From a virus, in the IMG/VR virus record IMGVR_UViG_3300047546_000921, positions 1 to 25,345 of that record: a DNA stretch of 25,345 nt; one strand, given 5' to 3'. The notes beneath the pieces were generated by a model. That model was not told the origin of the DNA. It was given only the letters and a program-made list of their open reading frames with translations, and ran no database searches. The position numbers and the translations under genes are program-made. Positions 18,770 to 25,345 of this stretch are shown here, piece by piece. Numbering within the stretch: position 1 is the stretch's first letter; the number at the start of each line of letters is the position of its first letter.

Positions 18770-19569
18770 GTTACTCGGAATTTGACCTGGACTCCCTTCG
18801 CTTGTTAAGTGGGGAGTGCCTAATAGAAATCGAAGGATTGCTTGAGAATGAGATTGACTTCAATGGAGGCAAACTAATCATCGTAAGCAAGATCAAGGAA
18901 AGTGTTGAGGAGGTTGACCCGCGTGACTTGATGAGCACAATCAACTCAATGAAGCGCGGAAGGTACAAGGATGATGGCGCGATGAAGGAGTACAGCAAGA
19001 TGCTTGCAGAGTCAAAGCGCGAAGCGGAAAATGTATCAGAGGACAACGTAGGCAAGCAGGCCGTGAGAAGGGGTACCATAGTCAAGGTTTCTGAAAAGAA
19101 TCTAACTGACGGTGGTTGGGACTTCTCTTGCAAGTTTGATGGCGTTGTCGGCGACGAGGTTTGGTTTGACGCTACGTATACGAGAGACCAGATGGAGTCA
19201 GCGGAGAAACTTTTTGAGAAGGACGGAAAAACATACATCCTAATCCCCGAACAGTCAATCTACGCGGCTAAACGCGGGGAGGAGATTGTAAGTTTGAACG
19301 GATACATCATCGGAAAGGTTCTTCCAAACGATAGGACATACGGATCCTTGTTCTTGCCGGAGGCGGACATAAGACGTGTGGAGGTTGTTGTTGAACCCGC
19401 ACGTGAACCCGTGTACAGGAATAAAGAGATTTGGAAAAACACCAAGGTAAAGAACGGGGACGTTGTGTGCATTAGACCGCACTTTGCCACAAGGCTTGAC
19501 CCAACACTCGCACAGTCCACGGAGTATGTGAGATTTCAGAGCAGAATAATACTTGCCATTGAGGAATGA
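18766..19569 (+). CDS. Two-domain GroES-like protein, 267 aa
   Basis: Two copies of a GroES-type beta barrel can be read. Domain 1 (12-167): GECLIEIE, GKLIIVSK, then after a helical insertion (41-97) RRGTIVKVSE, GDEVWFDATY and YILIPEQSIYA. Domain 2 (171-266): EIVSLNGYIIGKVLP, GSLFLPE, RRVEVVVEPA, KNGDVVCIRPHF and YVRFQSRIILAIEE. Such enlarged GroES-like proteins appear next to terminase genes in some Bacteroidota phages, from memory. It may cooperate with the short GroES-like protein or host GroEL in folding capsid proteins. Domain split is my own reading; function inferred. Confidence 0.55.
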   Translation: MSYSEFDLDSLRLLSGECLIEIEGLLENEIDFNGGKLIIVSKIKESVEEVDPRDLMSTINSMKRGRYKDDGAMKEYSKMLAESKREAENVSEDNVGKQAVRRGTIVKVSEKNLTDGGWDFSCKFDGVVGDEVWFDATYTRDQMESAEKLFEKDGKTYILIPEQSIYAAKRGEEIVSLNGYIIGKVLPNDRTYGSLFLPEADIRRVEVVVEPAREPVYRNKEIWKNTKVKNGDVVCIRPHFATRLDPTLAQSTEYVRFQSRIILAIEE

Positions 19570-20219
19570 TTAAATTAGACTTTTCGAAAATAGCTTACAA
19601 CATTGAGGGTGTTCCAGATGATGAGTCTGTCGTTTACAGATTCTCGGACCTCGCGAGTCAGTCTCACATCTTCGATAGGAGTGATGACTTACCCAATGAT
19701 GTAAGCGCAGACAAAGTCTTGCGCTACCTGATATATATGTTCGCTCCTGGTACGCCTGTGCGCGAGGCTTATCCGGACATTAATCAGCGAAAGCGATACA
19801 CGTTGAACAAGCTCAACATTATCGTTGACGAAACAAACGACGAAAGTGGGTACGTGCAACTTTGTCTGATGAACGCTGGGTGGGCGGTGGATAGATACAT
19901 CGCCTTTACCCGGCTCCAATCCTCCGAGGACTACTCGATTATGAGTACGGCGGATATTCGTATTTCTGCTCTACAGAGGGCGCTCTTGACTCAGCCAGTT
20001 GACAGGTCAAACGACGACAAGAACTTCCAAGAGGGACTTGAGCGTTGGAGACAGACCCTCGTAGATGCGCGTCAGAGGATCATGAATGACGAAACAAGTA
20101 TTACCCTGCAGAAGGCAATAACCTTCAGCGTAAGGGCAGAGAATTTAGGAATCCAACCCGAACACTATGCGAGGGTATGGAGAGAGAAGAAAGAAATATT
20201 TCCAGACGTTATACCTTGA
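19566..20219 (+). CDS. Unknown protein before the terminase, 217 aa
   Basis: 217 residues, soluble, helical in the centre (DKVLRYLIYMFAPGTPVREA, RYTLNKLNIIVDE, VQLCLMNAGWAVDRYIAFTR) with a C-terminal helical part ending EHYARVWREKKEIFPDVIP. It overlaps the GroES-like gene by 4 bases and the terminase by up to 43, so it is in the same translational unit. A small terminase subunit or an assembly helper is plausible from position only; no motif is recognised. Confidence 0.65.
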   Translation: MIKLDFSKIAYNIEGVPDDESVVYRFSDLASQSHIFDRSDDLPNDVSADKVLRYLIYMFAPGTPVREAYPDINQRKRYTLNKLNIIVDETNDESGYVQLCLMNAGWAVDRYIAFTRLQSSEDYSIMSTADIRISALQRALLTQPVDRSNDDKNFQEGLERWRQTLVDARQRIMNDETSITLQKAITFSVRAENLGIQPEHYARVWREKKEIFPDVIP

Positions 20220-22675
20220 AGCACGAATATTTAGAAGAAGACACAGAGGTTGCGTTCCACGAAGGGGACGATGATTTGGACACAATCCGAATCCCACTCC
20301 CGCGTCTTGAAACGTGGTACAGTAAGCACCTTGGCCGTGAGGTTTCAAGGGAGGAGGCGTTGACCTACGTGGATGGTTACGGCCTTCCGCCCAAGGATCA
20401 AAAGTTCACCCACCAAGAAACGCCAGAAAAGATTCGTCTGATTTACGAGGTCGTATTCAACAAGAAACACGCAACCAACAGATCAAAGTACAAGGAAGTT
20501 TCCGATGTAAGGCTTGAAGATATTTACGAGGAGATAGAAAACAATCAGAAGTACTACAAGAACGAGATTGACTGGATACGTCTCCAAATCAAGCGCAGAT
20601 ATGTGGGTTATTGGTGTTTCATAAAGGGAAAGCCAACCTATCTCAATGGGGCGAACTACTTCTTCCTAAACTTTTGGACGGTAAAGAACTTCGGTAAGAA
20701 TAATAACAGGCCAGACTATCGCGACTATCAGAGGAAGATGTTTCACCTCTTCATGTACGCCTATTCTACGCAGGACGCCTTCTACAAGCATAAAATCATG
20801 TACCGAGAGAACGGCGTGATTAAAACCAAGTACTCAAACCAAGAGGTCAAGGCGATTGTAGAGGATATGAATGAGATGGGTGTTGAGTACTACGTTCAGC
20901 CAAACCTAAACGTGACGGTTGACAAGGGTAAACGGACGGTTCACGGGATTAACTTTGTGTCCGGAAGACGTATTGCCAAGACGGCAATTGCCTGTTGCTT
21001 TTGTACGTGGGGAACACTGAATATGCCCGACCAGACATTCATCATCCAGGCGATGAACGAAGATCAGGCGGTGAATAAGATATTCATCAAGCAGATACAA
21101 ACGCCGGTAAGCAAGCTCCCCTTCTTTTTCAGACCGTACTACAGGGGTCGTATTGAGGCCAAGGAGGGACTAAGGTTCCAGTACGAGGGTTCGATTGCCG
21201 CAGCAGCTCGCGCAGGGATTATACCCGAACAGATGGAGTGTTTTATAACACCGCTTCCATCTACGGAAAAGGCAGCAGATGGCGAGGCCGAGATTGCGTT
21301 TGTTTATAGGGACGAGCCTGCGAAGAAGACGGACGCCAAGGCGGCAGACCAGAACATCCCAACGTGGTGGTACAACACCATGAAGCCAGCGATTGAGCGA
21401 GGTGAGAACATCAGAGGTTTTTGTATCATGCCATCCACCGTGGGTGATATGGACACGGGTGGTGGTGCTCAGTTCTTTGACATAGCAAACGACTCCCACT
21501 TCTCTGATAGGAACGAGAATGGAACCACGCCATCTGGTTTGATTAACTTCTTTTTGCCTGGTTATTACGCAGTTGAAGGGTACATTGACGAATACGGTGC
21601 AAGCATTATTGACGACCCGAATGAACCCGTGGTGTCTAACGAAGGCAAGCTAATCACCAAGGGCGCAAAGAGTTATCTCCTAAATCAGGCCGACTACTTT
21701 GAGAGAAAACGTCAATGGGAAAAACTGATTAAGCTTCAGCAGAACTTCCCGATGACCTGGAAGCAGGCGTTTGCGGTAATACCCAAGGATATGGGTATGC
21801 CGATTGAGAAGATGCGGGATAGAATATCAGAGTTAAAGTTCTCAAAGACGCCACTTACAACCAACGTAAACCTCAAGTGGATGGGTGACAAGTTTGGAGG
21901 GGATGTTTATGTTGAGAACGACCCCAAGGGAAGCTGGACAATGTCGTACCTACCTCCACTTGAGGCAAGGAACAGGAGAACGATTGTCACGCCAGAAGAG
22001 GGTTACATCCCACCAGTTGAGAAGGGTCCGATATACGCCCCCGATCCATCGGTGATGAACAGGTTCTTCCTCTGCTGTGACCCGGTAAAGTTCCACAAGC
22101 GAAACACTGTCGGGAAGAAGAAGTCAAACGCTGCTGCGGCTGTGTTCTACAAAAGGGACAGCCAGGCCGACCCAGACACAAAGCCAAGGAATGAGTGGGT
22201 GAGCAATGACTGGATCATGATTTACAATCGCAAGACAGAGGACAAGTCCGAATACCACGAGGAGTGGCTAAAGGCGGCCATCTTCTTGGGAGCGTATGTT
22301 TACCCCGAATGGCCCGATGGCGAAGCCCTTGTTGAATACTTCAGGGAGAAGGGATTCGACGGATATCTCCTCAAGGACGTTGGAACCGATGGAAAGCAGG
22401 ACACACGACCAGGTGTTTGGTCCGGTGAATCAGAGAAGAACGAGATGGCGGGAGACATCATGACCTACTTCAACAACAACGTGAAGTACGTTAAAATATG
22501 GCAAATCATTGAGGAGTGGAGTCAGATGAGGGGGATTGATGATTTGACGAACCATGACTTGTGCGCCGCCACCGGTTGGTGCATGAGGGCCATCAAGAGT
22601 CGTATGCCGGACATCTACAAGGAAGTGTATCAGCCGATTGACATTCAGGGAGGCTTTTCATCTTTTGACGTATAA
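20177..22675 (+). CDS. terL: Terminase large subunit
   Basis: 832 residues, longer than most (450-650). ATPase: Walker A variant SGRRIAKTA (262-270), Walker B AEIAFVYRDE (371-380), then a coupling motif MPSTVGD (418-424). C-terminal nuclease: FFLCCDPV (D635) and the late acidic DLCAA after NHD (793-794). About 160 residues precede the usual ATPase start, and a long loop separates the motor from the nuclease. It cuts concatemers and pumps DNA into the prohead. The ATG at 20177 overlaps the upstream gene by 43 bases; a TTG at 20216, in a 4-base overlap (TTGA), is an alternative start. Confidence 0.9.
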   Translation: MEREERNISRRYTLKHEYLEEDTEVAFHEGDDDLDTIRIPLPRLETWYSKHLGREVSREEALTYVDGYGLPPKDQKFTHQETPEKIRLIYEVVFNKKHATNRSKYKEVSDVRLEDIYEEIENNQKYYKNEIDWIRLQIKRRYVGYWCFIKGKPTYLNGANYFFLNFWTVKNFGKNNNRPDYRDYQRKMFHLFMYAYSTQDAFYKHKIMYRENGVIKTKYSNQEVKAIVEDMNEMGVEYYVQPNLNVTVDKGKRTVHGINFVSGRRIAKTAIACCFCTWGTLNMPDQTFIIQAMNEDQAVNKIFIKQIQTPVSKLPFFFRPYYRGRIEAKEGLRFQYEGSIAAAARAGIIPEQMECFITPLPSTEKAADGEAEIAFVYRDEPAKKTDAKAADQNIPTWWYNTMKPAIERGENIRGFCIMPSTVGDMDTGGGAQFFDIANDSHFSDRNENGTTPSGLINFFLPGYYAVEGYIDEYGASIIDDPNEPVVSNEGKLITKGAKSYLLNQADYFERKRQWEKLIKLQQNFPMTWKQAFAVIPKDMGMPIEKMRDRISELKFSKTPLTTNVNLKWMGDKFGGDVYVENDPKGSWTMSYLPPLEARNRRTIVTPEEGYIPPVEKGPIYAPDPSVMNRFFLCCDPVKFHKRNTVGKKKSNAAAAVFYKRDSQADPDTKPRNEWVSNDWIMIYNRKTEDKSEYHEEWLKAAIFLGAYVYPEWPDGEALVEYFREKGFDGYLLKDVGTDGKQDTRPGVWSGESEKNEMAGDIMTYFNNNVKYVKIWQIIEEWSQMRGIDDLTNHDLCAATGWCMRAIKSRMPDIYKEVYQPIDIQGGFSSFDV

Positions 22676-22695
22676 GTCGCTATTTTAATAAATAT

Positions 22696-22727
22696 TTTGT
22701 ACTTTTGGCTTTGAATTACTAAATTTG
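22696..22727 (+). promoter_or_regulatory. Promoter of the portal gene
   Basis: TTTG (22696-22699), 20 bases, TAAATTTG (22720-22727), six bases to the ATG at 22734. A further near-leaderless start. Confidence 0.65.
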
Positions 22728-22733
22728 TATGCT

Positions 22734-25130
22734 ATGATGTTGCCTCAACTGGCTGGGGGAGTGATGTTTCCTGATGACAACCTCCCAGAAAGCGAAAAAC
22801 TAAAGCCCGATTTTGGATTGCGTTGTGGACGTGCCTTGTGGTCTCGCTATTCAGCAGGTGGTACATACTTCTCGTTTAATCAGCTCCCCGAAATGCAAGA
22901 GACTCGCAACTATGGTGCGGGTATGCAGTCGCCGGAGAAGTACAAGAACTGGTTCACAAACGGGTCACCAATTGGAGCAAAAAGCGTAAATCAAAACGAA
23001 GCATTTTCAAGCACACGCGGGATGTCACGCGCACAGCGCAAGGCACTTGTGAATATCAGTTATGATATTTTCTCTCCCATGCGTAAGCTATCCAACGTGT
23101 TGTTGTCTGTTCTTTCGGACAACGACTACAAGGTGAAGTGCGTGTCGCTTGATAAGAATGTTGTAACAAGAAAAAAGAAAGAAAAAGCCAAGGTTGCGGC
23201 AAGAACATTTGATGTTAATCCATTTTTGAAAGAACTTGGAATCAAGCCAAGACCCGTTCCATTTGTTGCAAAGGACAGTACAATGATTGAATTGGCTGAT
23301 CGTTTGGGTTTTTTCAAAACAAAATATGAAGTAGCGTTTGAGAAATTGGCCGAGTCAGCGTTTAGAGCTTCTGATTGGAAGAACATGAGACGCATGATAA
23401 ACCAAGACGCAATTGACTTTCACTTCCGCGCGGCAAAGATTTACAACGATCAATTAACGGGGCAGGTAAAGGTTCAATACATTGACCCTGCTCGTCTTGT
23501 TATGTTGTGGAACGAGGACAATCAAGACGACCCGGTGGCTATTGGTCACATCGCGGTTGAAACGATTCAATCCATTTACCCTAAGCTGAAAGAGGCTGGG
23601 TTTGCTGATGAGAAGATTCAAGCAATGGCCAAGTCATACGTTCCATATCAAACGGACGTTACGAGCCTTCCTCAGTGGGCATTTGAAAAGAAGGACCCAA
23701 CAACAAACCGATGGGTATGGATGGACTTCAAGGTCTATGTTCTTAAGTTTGAATATCTTTCCACCGACTACAAGCAATATGTAGAGCGTGAAAACAAGCA
23801 AGGTTATGTCACATATCTTCGAAATAATAAGCCTGTAGACGAAAAGAAAAAGAACCCAAATGAGAGCTATGATGAGTTCCAGTGCAACTACTGGTACGAG
23901 GGTTCATACATCATTTCCGGAACGGGTCAAGACATGATCTACGAGTGGCGTAAGAAACCAAACCAAATGCAGAAGGGACTCACACCGATGAGTTCTTATG
24001 TTGTTCACAGGATTGGAGGTCAGTCACCTACACGAAGCGTGAAGGGATTGCTTGACGACTTGATGTTTGCCATCTTAAAGCTACGCGCAGCCGTTTGGGC
24101 AGCAGCTCCAAAGGGGTATCGTATTGACGTGAGCGAGTCTGCCAACATCAAAATTGGCGGTGTCGAATACGACTTGTTTGATTTGATTCACGTACATCGT
24201 CAGAATGGTATCCAGGTTGTTGCAACCAAGTTCAACGCGGCATCGGGTAAGTATGTTTCTCAGCCCGTTACCGAGATGGACAACGGTCTTGGTCCACAGG
24301 GTGCAGAATGGATTCAGCAGATTGCGAACATCCAAATGATGATCAAGGACCTGATGGGTATTCCAGACGCTATGGCGGCAAGTCCTGATCAAAGCGCGGA
24401 ACGATTGGTTGGTGTAATGGAGCAGGACTACATTGCAGGTAATCACGCCAACTGGCCACTTCGCGAGTCTGAGAGAATATTCAAAGAAAAACTTGCTGAA
24501 AGAATCATCCACCAGGCTCGCATTGACATTGAGTTTGATGATAAAATTAGAGACTTCTATACTGATGTTATTGGTCAAAACATGATTGATTCAATAGACG
24601 AGGTAGAAGGAATTTCATTAGATCGTTTAGCAATTACAACTAGCGCACTTCCCAACGAAAAGGAAAAGGGAATGATATTGCAACGCGCAATTCAAATGTC
24701 TCAGATACCAACAAAAGACGGGTCTGTATTATTGCGTCCATCAACCGTTGAAAGGGTTGCTCAATTATTGAAAAACGATGACGTAGATGAGGCAATATGG
24801 GTTATGACTGTTGAAGAAGCCGAGGCAAAAGTTCGTGAAGAAGAAAACGCTAAAATGATGATGGAGCAAACCATACGTGGTCAGCAAGAATCAGCAATGA
24901 TGGCGGAGCAAGCAAAACGAGAAACCGCAATGCAGCTTGCACAAATAGAGATAATGAAAGAACGCGAAAAGGCTAATGTTGAATTGATGAAAGAAATGCA
25001 ATTACAAAAAATGAAGACCGACGCGAACTATCAAGTTCAATTGTTGAAAGGAAATCAAATTCTCGAACAGATTTCTCTTGAGGCAAGACTTGAAGCAGAA
25101 TATGGAAACGAAATAACAGGAAGAGTATGA
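22734..25130 (+). CDS. Portal protein
   Basis: About 798 residues from the ATG at 22734 (another ATG follows at once; a TTG at 22725 overlaps the promoter box and is rejected). Portal-like features: helical core with KLSNVLLSVLSDNDYKVKCV, long mixed middle part, GLLDDLMFAILKLRAAVWAA, then IQMMIKDLMGIPDAMAASPD, and a C-terminal coiled coil rich in Glu, Gln, Met and Lys (from about residue 690). It would form the dodecameric ring through which DNA enters. Its place directly after the large terminase supports this. From about 22980 on, base composition shifts to more A+T than in the terminase gene. Confidence 0.8.
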   Translation: MMLPQLAGGVMFPDDNLPESEKLKPDFGLRCGRALWSRYSAGGTYFSFNQLPEMQETRNYGAGMQSPEKYKNWFTNGSPIGAKSVNQNEAFSSTRGMSRAQRKALVNISYDIFSPMRKLSNVLLSVLSDNDYKVKCVSLDKNVVTRKKKEKAKVAARTFDVNPFLKELGIKPRPVPFVAKDSTMIELADRLGFFKTKYEVAFEKLAESAFRASDWKNMRRMINQDAIDFHFRAAKIYNDQLTGQVKVQYIDPARLVMLWNEDNQDDPVAIGHIAVETIQSIYPKLKEAGFADEKIQAMAKSYVPYQTDVTSLPQWAFEKKDPTTNRWVWMDFKVYVLKFEYLSTDYKQYVERENKQGYVTYLRNNKPVDEKKKNPNESYDEFQCNYWYEGSYIISGTGQDMIYEWRKKPNQMQKGLTPMSSYVVHRIGGQSPTRSVKGLLDDLMFAILKLRAAVWAAAPKGYRIDVSESANIKIGGVEYDLFDLIHVHRQNGIQVVATKFNAASGKYVSQPVTEMDNGLGPQGAEWIQQIANIQMMIKDLMGIPDAMAASPDQSAERLVGVMEQDYIAGNHANWPLRESERIFKEKLAERIIHQARIDIEFDDKIRDFYTDVIGQNMIDSIDEVEGISLDRLAITTSALPNEKEKGMILQRAIQMSQIPTKDGSVLLRPSTVERVAQLLKNDDVDEAIWVMTVEEAEAKVREEENAKMMMEQTIRGQQESAMMAEQAKRETAMQLAQIEIMKEREKANVELMKEMQLQKMKTDANYQVQLLKGNQILEQISLEARLEAEYGNEITGRV

Positions 25131-25345
25131 GTACAGAAACAAACGAAAGCTTGGAGCCACAAAACGAACTGGCAGAAAACCAAGTAGAAAATCAAGTAGA
25201 AAACCAAGAGTCCGCACAGGACCAACCTTGGTACGCAACGTATGGATTTGAGAATGAAGATTCATTGAAGTCCGGAGTTGAAGAGTTATTGAACTACAAG
25301 TCACGCCTATCTGAGATTGAGCAGAAGGAAAAGGAAATCCAAGAG
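25127..25345 (+). CDS. Probable scaffold or head-maturation gene, N-terminal part
   Basis: 73 residues visible, cut by the right edge. Acidic and Gln/Asn/Glu-rich: MSTETNESLEPQNELAENQV with an in-frame VENQ repeat, then PWYATYGFENEDSLKSGVEE and a coiled-coil-like end SRLSEIEQKEKEIQE. Small acidic coiled-coil proteins directly after the portal are typically scaffold proteins, sometimes fused with a prohead protease. It overlaps the portal stop by 4 bases. Role inferred from position and composition. Confidence 0.6.
   Translation, partial: MSTETNESLEPQNELAENQVENQVENQESAQDQPWYATYGFENEDSLKSGVEELLNYKSRLSEIEQKEKEIQE

Noticed and set aside
1-25345. CRISPR arrays, insertion sequences, integrase and attachment sites
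   Set aside because: No regularly spaced long direct repeats with unique spacers, no transposase or recombinase motifs and no terminal repeats were seen.

Overview
The window looks like a stretch of a tailed-phage genome (free phage or prophage; no integrase is seen) from a host in the Bacteroidota. Three things point there. Promoter-like sequences follow the Bacteroidota pattern, a -7 box TAnnTTTG with TTG/TTTG about 17-22 bases upstream. Genes begin after A-rich leaders such as AAACAAATCACAATG, with no Shine-Dalgarno sequence. The gene content is phage: large terminase, portal, single-strand DNA-binding protein, primase-helicase, NinB-like and RecB/Cas4-like recombination proteins.

Layout. 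(1) 1-6165, leftward: an ABC-type ATPase cut by the left edge, a NinB-like protein, a small conserved phage protein, a PD-(D/E)XK nuclease, then about 14 small genes of unknown function, tightly packed and often overlapping by 4-8 bases. Two are under 50 codons: a one-helix membrane peptide and a lipoprotein. (2) 6166-7690, a 1.5 kb control region without secure genes: a structured leader containing a tRNA-like cloverleaf, a leftward promoter, a G+C-rich segment with inverted repeats, and five iteron-like repeats. (3) 7692-10201, rightward: an HExxH protein, an unknown protein, and five very basic proteins, four of them with overlapping or touching frames. (4) 10198-17922, leftward: small unknown proteins, a minimal HExxH protein, a metallophosphoesterase, and a replication block (DnaA domain IV-like protein, SSB, primase-helicase, initiator-like winged-helix protein, small zinc-binding protein). 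(5) 18008-25345, rightward: two GroES-like proteins, unknown proteins, large terminase, portal and the start of a probable scaffold gene cut by the right edge.

How it works together (inference). Block 4 makes the replication machinery. Block 5 makes the packaging motor and portal vertex, with chaperonin-cofactor-like proteins beside it. Blocks 1 and 3 carry recombination and accessory functions. Blocks 4 and 5 diverge from back-to-back promoters at 17.94-18.00 kb, and blocks 3 and 4 converge with a 4-base overlap at 10.2 kb. Two short promoter-to-terminator units (13.07-13.20 kb and 17.64-17.76 kb) look like small RNAs or attenuating leaders. They, the 6.2-7.65 kb control region and the GroES-like pair are the most promising undescribed parts. 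All family assignments come from reading motifs by eye; no database search was possible.
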